Assembly (NCBI GenBank): GCA_964631125.1
Contig: CAZVYN010000080.1
Location: 1-18,183 of the forward strand
DNA from: CAZVYN01 sp964631125
GTDB taxonomy: Bacteria > Eisenbacteria > RBG-16-71-46 > CAIMUX01
Length of the DNA: 18,183 nucleotides
Direction of reading: 5' to 3'
Position 1 is the stretch's first letter. Each line of letters opens with the position of its first letter. Below are positions 6,922 to 13,885 of this stretch, one piece after another. The notes beneath the pieces are model-generated. The model worked only from the letters and a program-made list of their open reading frames with translations. It was not told the origin of the DNA and made no database searches. Made by a program: the position numbers and the translations under genes.

Positions 6922-9407
6922 ATGCACGCGGTCGAGCGGGACGGAGTTCGCAGTCGGAACTCGAACACGAGTGGCAGTTCGACGCCGACGACCTCGGCGC
7001 GGTCCGCGATTGGCTGGAGTCGAGGCTCGACGATCCGGACGAAACGCCCGACGGCCGCTTGGCGCTGCTCTCGGCCGGCTCCGATGAACTGACCGACGTC
7101 TACCTCGACACGCACGGGGCTGGTCTGTTGCACGGGGGATGGTCGCTGCGCCATCGCATGGCGCGATCGCTCTCGCCGGCCGACTCGGGCCGGGAGGAAG
7201 GCGAACGGCTGCGTCGCGTCCTCACGTTGAAGGCGACTCGGAGCGAAGGCGGCGAGCTTCGGGTGCGTCGCGAGATCCACGAGGCGCTCACTCCGATCGA
7301 CGATGACGCGCTCGACACGCAATCGCGCCTCGCCGTGGCCGCAGCCCACGCTGCGCGCGGCGAGATCGGCGCGACGATGGGGGCGCTCATGGCCGGCGAA
7401 GCGTTGCGCCCCTTCTGTCTCGTCGTGACGGCTCGGCGGCGATACACGCTCGAGTCGCTCGACGGTCCGTGCGCGGAGATCGCCCTGGACGACGCCAACG
7501 TGCTGCCGGTCGCGGCGACGAACGGAGATCGTTCGCACGACGCTCCGCCGACGGTCTCCCGCCCAGTTTCGCTGCAGCGCGTGGAGATCGAGTTGGCGCC
7601 GCGGCTCGGTCGACCGGGCGACCCGAGCGCCGTCGCGGACCGGGCGGCGGTCGACGCCTTCGTCGAGCGGTTCGCGCGCGACGTCGAACTTTCGCCGGCG
7701 CACGCCAGCAAGCTGGAGATCGGACTGCGCGCGGCCGGCCGCAAGCTGGATGACGCGGAGGCGCCTTTCGGCGGGCTCGATCGTGGTGACGATGACGATG
7801 ACGATGACGAGGAAGGCGAGGACGCTGAAGACGACGAAGACGACGAAGACGACGATCTCGACGACGACGCACCCGACGAGGACGAGTCGGATGGCGAGAT
7901 GGAAGTCGAGCCGGACTCCGACGAGTTGGATGAGGACGATGTCGAGTTCGCGCGCACACTGCGCCGCATCGCTCCGCAGCCGAATCTCGTCGCCGACTCC
8001 GCCGACGCCGACGCCGACGCCGAAGCCGACGCCGAGGGATCCGAACTCGACGAGCTCGCCGACGATGGCGACGCCGCGGATGAGGCAGCGACGGACCACC
8101 GGTCGCGTCGGCAGGCGCCCAAACCGGCGTCGAGTTCCAGCATCGACGCACTCCTCGACGCCATCCGCGCGTCGCGAGCGGAGAGCGCCGCGCCCGAGCC
8201 CGAGACGCGGCGAAGTCGGAAGGCCGAACCGGGGACCGCGAAACGAGGTCCCAAGCCGGTCGCCGCGCAGACGCCGATCAAGCGCAAGAGAGCGCGATCG
8301 CCGGAGCGAAAGCCGAAGCGCTCGACAGGAAAACAGCGCACCGGGCGCACCGAGCGCACCGCCGCGCCGTCCGTCCCGGTCCACGTCGCGCAGACCGCCG
8401 CACCTCGAACGGCGCCGCCGTCGAATGCCATCGGTGAAATCGGGGCGCTCGTCTTGGGGGCGGACGCGTCAGCGACCGAACTGGCTTACGTCACGTTGAG
8501 GCGGCTCTACGTGGCGTTGCGCGGGTACGAGCCGGGGACTCGGCTGGGTGAGGATCGCGAGGAACTGCATCAGATGCGCGTCGCGACGCGGCGGACACGC
8601 GCGTCGCTCTCGTTCTTCGCGGATGCGCTCCCGCTGTCGGGCGAGCGGTTCAACGCGGCGTGGCGACGCGTAGGACAGTCGCTCGGCGCCGTGCGAGATC
8701 TCGATGTCCTCGCGCTCGAGCTGCAGGCTCGGCTCGCGGCTGTCGATCGTACCGCGGCGGCCGAGGAGAAGGCCGGCACGAGCGCGGGACTGAACGCAGT
8801 GCTCGCGGGGCTCGAGCGCCGGCGTCGACTGCTGCGCCGCCGCATGATCGAGCGGCTCGACCGCGTCAAAACCGCGCGCCTCTTCCGCGCCTACGAGCAG
8901 TTCCTCCACGCCGGTGAAGCTCGCGCGAGCGAAGACGGCGAGCTCTCCGCCGCGCTCTTTCTCCCCGAGCGTTTGCGCCGCCGCCGCCGCAAACTGCAGC
9001 GAGCCCTCCGCGGACTCGCGTCGACCTCTCCGGTCGGCGAGTTCCACCAGGCGCGCATCCTCGGCAAGCGCTTGCGCTACGCGGTGGAGTTCTCGAATCC
9101 CATCTACGGCGCCGTCGCGCGCGCCTACGCCCGCCGGCTGGTCCCGCTGCAAGATCTGCTCGGACAGGTGCAGGACGCCTCGATCGCCTTCGCGCTCTGG
9201 AACGACCCGCGATTGGCGTCGAGTCTTCCGTCTGAAGGATTGGTCGCGCTCGGCCGACTGATCGAACAGGCGCGGAGCGAATCGAAGCGCGGACGTCGAC
9301 GTGTCCGTCGGCGCGCGCGACTCGTGCGCGGCAAGGCGTGGCGCGCGCTGCGTCGCGAAGTGGCCGCGCTCGCGGCAGCCGCGACTCGCGACGAACCGGG
9401 GCTCTGA
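6918..9407 (+). CDS. CYTH-CHAD fusion protein with long acidic/basic linker
   Basis: 829-aa, probably cytoplasmic protein. Residues about 13-270 form a CYTH (triphosphate tunnel) domain: ELEHEW at 14-19 sits where ExExK is expected but has Glu for Lys, followed by VYLDTHGAGL, SLRHR, LTLKATR, RVRREIHEAL, CAEIALDD and RVEIELAP. Residues about 288-391 are an extreme Asp/Glu run, then about 396-485 are Lys/Arg/Pro/Ser-rich. Residues about 516-815 are a CHAD domain with the hallmark basic helices ELHQMRVATRRTR (549-561) and EFHQARILGKRLRYAVEF (708-725) and arginine-rich ends. CHAD domains bind inorganic polyphosphate and often pair with CYTH domains, so a polyphosphate-granule or polyphosphate-processing role is likely. 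The usual fusion is about 500 aa; the ~230-residue charged linker explains the excess. The start overlaps the STAS stop; sixA starts 4 nt after its stop. CYTH catalysis may be impaired by the motif change. Confidence 0.9.
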   Translation: MNARGRAGRSSQSELEHEWQFDADDLGAVRDWLESRLDDPDETPDGRLALLSAGSDELTDVYLDTHGAGLLHGGWSLRHRMARSLSPADSGREEGERLRRVLTLKATRSEGGELRVRREIHEALTPIDDDALDTQSRLAVAAAHAARGEIGATMGALMAGEALRPFCLVVTARRRYTLESLDGPCAEIALDDANVLPVAATNGDRSHDAPPTVSRPVSLQRVEIELAPRLGRPGDPSAVADRAAVDAFVERFARDVELSPAHASKLEIGLRAAGRKLDDAEAPFGGLDRGDDDDDDDEEGEDAEDDEDDEDDDLDDDAPDEDESDGEMEVEPDSDELDEDDVEFARTLRRIAPQPNLVADSADADADAEADAEGSELDELADDGDAADEAATDHRSRRQAPKPASSSSIDALLDAIRASRAESAAPEPETRRSRKAEPGTAKRGPKPVAAQTPIKRKRARSPERKPKRSTGKQRTGRTERTAAPSVPVHVAQTAAPRTAPPSNAIGEIGALVLGADASATELAYVTLRRLYVALRGYEPGTRLGEDREELHQMRVATRRTRASLSFFADALPLSGERFNAAWRRVGQSLGAVRDLDVLALELQARLAAVDRTAAAEEKAGTSAGLNAVLAGLERRRRLLRRRMIERLDRVKTARLFRAYEQFLHAGEARASEDGELSAALFLPERLRRRRRKLQRALRGLASTSPVGEFHQARILGKRLRYAVEFSNPIYGAVARAYARRLVPLQDLLGQVQDASIAFALWNDPRLASSLPSEGLVALGRLIEQARSESKRGRRRVRRRARLVRGKAWRALRREVAALAAAATRDEPGL
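7788..7875 (+). repeat. GAY/GAR codon repeat encoding a poly-acidic run
   Basis: Almost unbroken Asp/Glu codons, beginning with (GACGAT)3 and continuing with GACGAAGAC-type repeats, encode residues about 291-319 of the CYTH-CHAD protein. Length variation between strains would be expected by slippage. Confidence 0.85.
8001..8036 (+). repeat. GCCGAC hexamer array, six units
   Basis: Six consecutive 6-nt units GCCGA(C/A/G) encode an Ala-Asp/Glu dipeptide repeat, residues 362-373 of the CYTH-CHAD protein. In-frame unit changes would alter linker length without a frameshift. Confidence 0.85.
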
Positions 9408-9411
9408 GACC

Positions 9412-9915
9412 GTGGACCTCATCCTGGTCCGTCATGCCATCGCCTTCGAGCGCGACGCGATCCAGTGGCCCGACGACTCCGAGCGGCCGCTGACCCCCGA
9501 AGGCGCGAAGCGTTTCCGTCGCGCCGCGCGCGGCCTGCGCAAAGTCATCCCGAGGGTCGACGTCGTCCTCTCCAGTCCCTTCGCGCGCGCCTGGCAGACG
9601 GCGGGAATCTTGACCGAGGAGGCCGGCTGGCCCGCGCCGCGCCGCTGCCGCGCGCTCGAGGTCGACGCGACGTTCGAACGTGTCGAGGAAGCATTGCGCC
9701 CGCACGCGCGCGTGAAACGGGTCGCCTTGGTCGGCCACGAGCCCAGCCTCTCGATCCTCACCGCCGCGTGGCTCTCCGGCGAGAACGCCGCGTCCCTCTT
9801 CGAATTCAAGAAGGGCGGCGTCGCCTGGCTGCATTTCGCGGAGGCGCCCATCTCCGGCCTCGGCGCGCTCGTGACGCTGCTGCCGCCGCGGGTGCTACGG
9901 GAGTTGGCGGGGTAG
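9412..9915 (+). CDS. sixA: SixA-type phosphohistidine phosphatase
   Basis: 167-aa histidine phosphatase superfamily protein, close in size to Escherichia coli SixA. The RHG-type motif LVRHA gives the catalytic His8 with Arg7, SSPFARAWQTA (54-64) carries the second Arg, and LVGHEP places the second His at 109. Members remove phosphate from phospho-histidine, for example from the phosphotransferase NPr or phosphorelay proteins. The start is taken as GTG 9412, 4 nt after the CYTH-CHAD stop and directly before the first strand VDLILVRHA. No strong ribosome-binding site is visible, so coupling to the upstream gene is likely. Adjacency of CHAD and SixA genes is a recurrent arrangement and links the protein to polyphosphate or phospho-histidine turnover. 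Stop codon is TAG. Confidence 0.9.
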   Translation: MDLILVRHAIAFERDAIQWPDDSERPLTPEGAKRFRRAARGLRKVIPRVDVVLSSPFARAWQTAGILTEEAGWPAPRRCRALEVDATFERVEEALRPHARVKRVALVGHEPSLSILTAAWLSGENAASLFEFKKGGVAWLHFAEAPISGLGALVTLLPPRVLRELAG

Positions 9916-10062
9916 CAGAAGTGGCGCCCTCGGCACGCGAATCCGGGTCCACCCCACCCAGGCTCGTCGCGTCTCTGGACTGTAACTGATTGGTAGATAT
10001 GAAGGATGCGACTCAAGTGCCCGGGCGTCTCTTGGTCGATGTGCCGACAGGTGGGATGCAGC

Positions 10063-10101
10063 ATGGCAGAAGTCGACAGAATCTGCCATTTCGCCGATAC
10101 T
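10063..10101 (+). promoter_or_regulatory. parD promoter with palindromic operator
   Basis: A candidate sigma-70 promoter has -35 TCGACA (10073-10078), a 17-nt spacer, and -10 GATACT (10096-10101), 23 nt before the parD ATG. An 8-bp inverted repeat, ATGGCAGA (10063-10070) and TCTGCCAT (10082-10089), flanks the -35 box. ParD ribbon-helix-helix dimers typically bind such sites to repress their own operon, so this is the likely autoregulatory operator. The assignment is inferred from position and symmetry. Confidence 0.55.
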
Positions 10102-10124
10102 AGGGAGATGGAGGGCTGCGGGAC

Positions 10125-10400
10125 ATGACCTCACTCAATATCTCGTTGCCCGAGTCGCTTCGCGAGTGGATCGACGCGGTGGTCGCCAACGGCGGGTACG
10201 GCAATGCGAGCGAGTACCTCCGGGAACTCATCCGAGAAGACCGGAAACGGCGAGATGAGGAGCGACTCGAGCACCTTCTTCTCGAAGGTCTCGAGAGCGG
10301 CGCCCCGGTCGAAGTGACGCCCGAGTTTTGGAAGCAGCTCCGCAAGGATGTTGTTGCCCGAGCCAAAGAGCTGAGAGCCAAGCCCCCGGTCGCTAGGTGA
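10125..10400 (+). CDS. parD: ParD-family antitoxin (ribbon-helix-helix)
   Basis: 91-aa antitoxin of a type II ParDE module. Residues about 3-45 match the ParD ribbon-helix-helix: strand LNISLPESLREWIDAVV, then NGGYGNASEYLRELIRED, with the characteristic G-Y-x-(N/T)-x-SEY(L/I)R segment. The C-terminal half is charged and would wrap around the toxin. GGAGGG at 10110-10115 lies 9 nt before the ATG. The stop overlaps the toxin start (GTGA, 10397-10400), the standard coupled arrangement. The antitoxin looks complete, while its toxin partner is truncated, so it is now effectively an orphan antitoxin. It could still repress related promoters or neutralise a ParE encoded elsewhere. Confidence 0.9.
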   Translation: MTSLNISLPESLREWIDAVVANGGYGNASEYLRELIREDRKRRDEERLEHLLLEGLESGAPVEVTPEFWKQLRKDVVARAKELRAKPPVAR

Positions 10401-10492
10401 GACGCCTCCTCGAGATCTCGCCGCGAGCAGCGCTCGACCTGATCGACCATGCGGCCTACATCGAACTCGACAGCGAGGATGTCTCGATTCGC
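10397..10492 (+). pseudogene. parE: ParE toxin, N-terminal fragment only
   Basis: Starting at GTG 10397, the first ~32 codons read as the beginning of a RelE/ParE toxin (RRLLEISPRAALDLIDHAAYI, then DSEDVSIR). Full toxins have about 95-100 residues and continue with a helix and strands carrying the gyrase-poisoning surface. After VSIR the frame stays open to 10624 but turns into Arg/Pro-rich sequence with no ParE character. That stretch is exactly the antisense of the 3' end of the minus-strand secreted-protein gene. The toxin is therefore cut at about 10493 and should be inactive. Both the toxin identity of the fragment and the junction position are inferred from pattern, not alignment. Confidence 0.7.
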
Positions 10493-11536
10493 TGTCGCCG
10501 CGCCCTCCCGAACCCGGGTCAGTCGCACGGTGATGGGGCGGGTAGTCCCGCTGCCTCCGACAATTTTCGCGAAGTAGACGCCTGCAGGAAGCGCCGCCGC
10601 CGACGCATCGCGCCCATCCCATGAAACCGAGAGGTCGCCGGGCCGGACTACGAGCCGTCGCACGAGGCGGCCAGTTGCATCGGTGATGTCGATCGCCGTC
10701 GCAGAGCTCGGAACGGCGATGCGGGTCGACATCCGAAACGGATTCGGCCACGCGGAGAGGCTGGCGGGCGAGATCGGGACCAACCCGTCGGAGTTTTCCG
10801 GCGCATCGGTCGTCGCGGCGCCCAAGGTCCCGTCGATGCGGATCGCCTGTCCGTACACATCGGGTGTGCCGTTGCGGTCGTCTTCCCAGATGACGCGGAC
10901 GGTGCCTGAGACGTCGACGGCGAGGGGCAGGCGTGACTTGGTGCTGAGGGTAGTGGCGACGTCGACGGGGCCCCAGTTGGTGGCGCCGTCGATCTCGGGG
11001 CAGAAAGCGTGGACGCGTTCGTCTCCGAAGGCGCCGGTGGGTTGCTCGGCGTAGACGACCGTGGGGACTGCCGTGGCGAGGGCGAAACCGGGCCTGGCGC
11101 TTCGTGGCGAGGAGCGGAACGTCGGGCGCATCGGAACGAAGGCGATGCCGTCCGTGCCCCAGTTGCGCGTGCCGTCGGCCAGAAACCTCTGCCCGCGGAT
11201 GCCCCACTGGTTCTGATTGGTCGTCTCCTCATTCCAGAAGCAGTAGGTGGCGCCCGATTCGGGGTCGAACGTGCAGGTCGGATTGATGTGATAGCGACCG
11301 ACCAAGGTCGAGACGGTGACGCCGTTGTGTCCCCACAGCTCGGCGCCGGCGCTCGAGACATGCTGCACGCAGGAGTTGAAGACGTTCGAGATGCTCCGGT
11401 GCCACCAGATGACGGCCCCGCCGTCGCCGTCGCTCTGCATCTGCGGAAGATGGGCGATCGGAACCGAGGCCTGGTCGAAAACGGCGAGCGGTCCCCAGAC
11501 AATCGAACCGGTCGAGGATACGCGCACCATCCTGAC

Positions 11537-11556
11537 GTGGCGCGGCGCGGCGCGGC
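11537..11556 (-). repeat. GCGGC pentanucleotide array at the frameshift
   Basis: Three perfect GCGGC units (11542-11546, 11547-11551, 11552-11556) plus a degenerate GTGGC (11537-11541). Five-nt units change the reading frame whenever copy number changes. With one unit fewer, the minus-strand translation reads DTFAAPRHVRMVRVSS continuously. Confidence 0.85.
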
Positions 11557-12214
11557 GAAGGTGTCGATGTCGCGGACATAGCCCACGAGAACGCTCGCGG
11601 CGTCGCCAGGAAGGACCTGGCAGAAGGCGGGCGATTCGCCCGGCGCGCTCGCGATACTGATTCCACCGACGGCGAAACGAGGCGCGCCGGCGGGGGAGAG
11701 GCGCTGCATCTCGAGCGCGCCATCGCCGTTGGGCAGCCACGGCCAAACGAAGACGAAGTCGCCGTCGGATGCTTCGCAGACCGTGGGCGAGGGCTCGTAG
11801 TCGGAGTTGAACGAGAGCTGCACGCCGTTCGCGCCCCAGAGGAACGTCCCCGCGGCGTCGATGCGATAGGCGAAGACATCGAGATCGCCGCCGTCACGCG
11901 TGTCGGTGAAGGTCACCACCGCGTTCCCCTGCGAGTCGACGATCAGGTCCCAACCGACGAGGGAAGTCGATTGCGCGTGCGAGCTGACCACGATTCCGTT
12001 GTGCGGCCAGACTTCGTTGCCCGCCGCGTCCAAGTGTTGCAGGTAGACGTCGTAGCTGCCGGCCGCGTTGTCGAACCATGCGACGTAGGTGCGGCCGTCG
12101 GGGGCGACGGCGATCTTGGGCACGACTTGTTCGCCGGCGCGATCGGCGATGGCGAGGTTCAGGGCGGGGTCGGTGGGCCAGGCGGCGGAGGAAGGCGCGG
12201 CGGCGAGGAGGAGA

Positions 12215-12238
12215 GTGAGAGTAAGGGTGAGGGTAAGG
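12215..12238 (-). repeat. GTRAGR hexamer repeat encoding the signal-peptide core
   Basis: Four 6-nt units GTGAGA, GTAAGG, GTGAGG, GTAAGG (plus strand) encode alternating Leu-Thr in the hydrophobic core of the secreted protein's signal peptide. Unit gain or loss would lengthen or shorten the core in frame. Confidence 0.7.
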
Positions 12239-12328
12239 AGCGTGGGGCTCTTCATGGGAGGGGCTTTCGGGGAGAAGGGGGCTCCAGGGGCCAAGTTGGG
12301 GAGAAGATTGGAGCTGGGGTAGAAGAGG

Positions 12329-12369
12329 ATGCGCTGATGGATCGCGGCGGCCGCGATCCATCAGCGCAT
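12329..12369 (-). terminator. Perfect 19-bp hairpin overlapping the end of the Tmk-like gene
   Basis: ATGCGCTGATGGATCGCGG (12329-12347) and its exact reverse complement (12351-12369) are separated by CGG. Read on the minus strand, the hairpin begins within the last codons of the upstream gene, contains its TGA stop and is followed by CCTCTTCT, a pyrimidine-rich tail that fits an intrinsic terminator for the ppx-tmk-tmk operon. On the plus strand no T-tract follows. The stem is unusually long and perfect for a terminator. Confidence 0.65.
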
Positions 12370-13080
12370 TTCATTGAGTTCCGCCTCCGCGTCCATTTCG
12401 CGCAACAACGGTTCGATCTCTAGACAGAGCGACTGGAAGACGTCGGAGACGGAGCCGCGGGCGTCGAGGGTCTTGAACTCGTACTTGGCGGCGAGACCGC
12501 GGAAGGTCTCCAGCAAGCTGGCTTGGTAATCGATGAAGTTGGTGAAGAGACTGTCGCCGGGGAGATAGTCCTGGCCCGATTCCCAGTAGTCGAAGCCGGT
12601 CGAGGAGAGCACGCGCGGTACGAGATGCGGCGGATCGATGTCCAGATAGACGACGAGGTCGGGGACTGGCGCGAAGCCGTAGAGGTTTTCCATCCAATCG
12701 GCGGAGACGCCGCGCACGACGGCGCGCGCGATGAGCGAGAAGATGTAGCGATCGGTCAGAGCAACCATGCCGGCCTTGAGCGCGGGGAGAACCTGTCGCT
12801 CCAGGCGATCCCAGAAATCGGTCGCGTAGAAGAGATTCAACGTGACCGGATCGAGCGTGTGCCCCTGCTTGGCGCGCTGGATGCCCGGCCCGGCGAGATC
12901 CGATCGGGTGAAGCCGGTATCGAGGACGCCGTAGCCGCGCGCCTCCAGCCATTCCTTGAGCAAGGCGACATGGGTCGAGCGGCCGACGCCGTCGGTCCCT
13001 TCGATCGCGATCAACCGACCCGGGAGTCTTCGCTCGCCGAAGCCGGGAGGCTGATGCCCGTAGAAGCGGATCTCTCTCAT
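12361..13080 (-). CDS. Thymidylate kinase-like P-loop protein with Arg in place of the Walker A Lys
   Basis: 239-aa member of the Tmk-like P-loop fold. The Walker A region EGTDGVGRSTH (27-37) has Arg34 where kinases normally have Lys. The DRY motif is at 110-112 (TDRYIFSLIARAVVRG), but the canonical Tmk continuation SSLAYQG is missing. PDLVVYLDI at about 145 is the usual strand before the LID helix. Size (239) exceeds canonical Tmk (about 210). It resembles the neighbouring protein at 13127-13885 in the same key segments (ATDF, LPALKAG, DRYIF, ARAVVRG), so the two are probably tandem paralogues. ATG 13080 is preceded by AGGAGA (13091-13096) at 10 nt. With Arg for Lys it may be a weak or non-catalytic partner of its neighbour; the substrate is unknown. 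Its end lies in the 19-bp hairpin. Confidence 0.8.
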   Translation of the reverse strand: MREIRFYGHQPPGFGERRLPGRLIAIEGTDGVGRSTHVALLKEWLEARGYGVLDTGFTRSDLAGPGIQRAKQGHTLDPVTLNLFYATDFWDRLERQVLPALKAGMVALTDRYIFSLIARAVVRGVSADWMENLYGFAPVPDLVVYLDIDPPHLVPRVLSSTGFDYWESGQDYLPGDSLFTNFIDYQASLLETFRGLAAKYEFKTLDARGSVSDVFQSLCLEIEPLLREMDAEAELNEMR

Positions 13081-13100
13081 CGCGCGCCGATCTCCTCTGT

Positions 13101-13130
13101 GATCACGGTCACGGTTGCGATCACGGTCAC
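13101..13130. repeat. 12-bp direct repeat between the two Tmk-like genes
   Basis: GATCACGGTCAC occurs at 13101-13112 and 13119-13130, separated by GGTTGC, which itself resembles the half unit GGTCAC. It fills most of the 46-nt gap between the paralogues and includes the stop codon of the upstream one. It may be a slippage product or a protein-binding site. Confidence 0.7.
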
Positions 13131-13885
13131 ATCTCTTCGGTGCGGACGTCGTCTTCGTCCAGGTACCGGCCGAGCAGTCCCGCCCGGGTCAGCGCCGTGT
13201 TGATCTCGCCGCCGTCGAAACGAAGCACGCCGTCGAGATGCGGCAGCACCAACTGTCGCATCCGCTGTTGCTGGCGGATGAGATGCTCCGTCGCGTCCAT
13301 CCGCACGAGGCCGAACTCCTCGACGATGCGGTCGTACTCTTCGCGGATCATCCCCTGGAAGATCCGGAACGACTCGTACGGGTCCTCGCTCAAACCGAGA
13401 TCCATGCCGGCCTCGTAGAACTTGAGCGCGGGCCGGCCCTCGAGGATGCGGCGGATCGCCTCGTCGAGCGGCACGTCGAAGTAGAAGGCGATCGTCGGCT
13501 GCGGGGCCAAGGAGTAGAGCTTGCGCAGCCACGGTTTGTGCACGCCGCGCACGCCGTCGCGCGCGAACGCCGTATAGACGTAGCGATCCGCCAGCACGAG
13601 CGCGCCCGCTTCCAGCGCCGGCAGGATCTGCATGTGCACTCGACTGGCGAAGTCGGCCGCATGGATCAGGCTGAAGGACATCGGCGTCAGCAGCTTCTCG
13701 CGTTTCCCGCGGCGCGTGGTCGCCTTCACGATCGGCGACGAGTTCCACTCGCTGAAAACGACGAGATAGCCCTGACTGACCAGCCACTTGTGCAGGAGAT
13801 CGATCTGCGTGCTCTTCCCGGATCCGTCGACTCCTTCGACGATGAAGAGCTTGCCCCTGAGAGGGGTTTCGCCCACGGAACTCAA
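13127..13885 (-). CDS. Thymidylate kinase-like nucleotide kinase with canonical P-loop
   Basis: About 252 aa, P-loop kinase of the dTMP-kinase-like fold. Walker A is VEGVDGSGKSTQ (16-27) with Lys24. NSSPIVKATTRRGKREKLL follows the first helix, then HAADFASRV, ILPALEAGALVLADRYVYT, ARDGVRG, and a LID-like segment RILEGRPALKFYEAG. True Tmk has DRYxxSSLAYQG; here the QG is RG, so the phosphoryl acceptor may not be dTMP. The start is taken as TTG 13885, which overlaps the ppx stop (TTGA); AAGGA (minus strand of 13894-13898) is 8 nt upstream. GTG 13876 is an alternative, and the longest frame from 13981 would overlap ppx by about 100 nt. Tight coupling to ppx suggests a shared polyphosphate/nucleotide pathway. 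Confidence 0.82.
   Translation of the reverse strand: MSSVGETPLRGKLFIVEGVDGSGKSTQIDLLHKWLVSQGYLVVFSEWNSSPIVKATTRRGKREKLLTPMSFSLIHAADFASRVHMQILPALEAGALVLADRYVYTAFARDGVRGVHKPWLRKLYSLAPQPTIAFYFDVPLDEAIRRILEGRPALKFYEAGMDLGLSEDPYESFRIFQGMIREEYDRIVEEFGLVRMDATEHLIRQQQRMRQLVLPHLDGVLRFDGGEINTALTRAGLLGRYLDEDDVRTEEM

Larger units (their letters stand above)
10493..12255 (-). pseudogene. Secreted beta-repeat protein with FlgD/T9SS-type C-terminal domain, frameshifted and stop-less
   Basis: From ATG 12255 the protein opens with a clear signal peptide (MKSP, a Leu/Thr core, cleavage near PSSAA). It continues with repeated blocks of the form Gly-x-x-(V/L)-W-x-x-(N)G and D-x-x-G-(N/D), suggesting a beta-propeller-like extracellular domain (NEVWPHNGIVV, TFLWGANGVQL, SIVWGPLAVF, ELWGHNGVTV, RNWGTDGIAF). 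The end has a FlgD-Ig/T9SS sorting-type module: WPNPFRMSTRI, DATGRLVRRLV, SWDGRD, LPAGVYFAKI. Residues up to about 233 lie in one frame and the rest in another. The switch falls in the GCGGC array at 11537-11556, and removing one 5-nt unit restores a continuous ~586-codon reading frame. At the 3' end there is no stop near the domain end; the frame runs on to 10100, antisense to parDE. Secretion through the T9SS or a similar route is inferred only. Confidence 0.8.

Noticed and set aside
7100..8431. Long minus-strand open frame, Ser/Ala-rich
   Set aside because: Antisense shadow of the Asp/Glu/Arg-rich CYTH-CHAD gene; GAC/GAG codons read backwards give Ser-rich sequence. No start signal or domain.
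10100..10490. Minus-strand coding continuing past the FlgD/T9SS-type domain
   Set aside because: This part is purely antisense to parD/parE and has no domain features; treated as run-on caused by the missing stop, not as native protein.
12361..13885. PPK2-type polyphosphate kinases
   Set aside because: The fold is related, but the Walker A and DRY segments are of the thymidylate-kinase type, not the PPK2 type.
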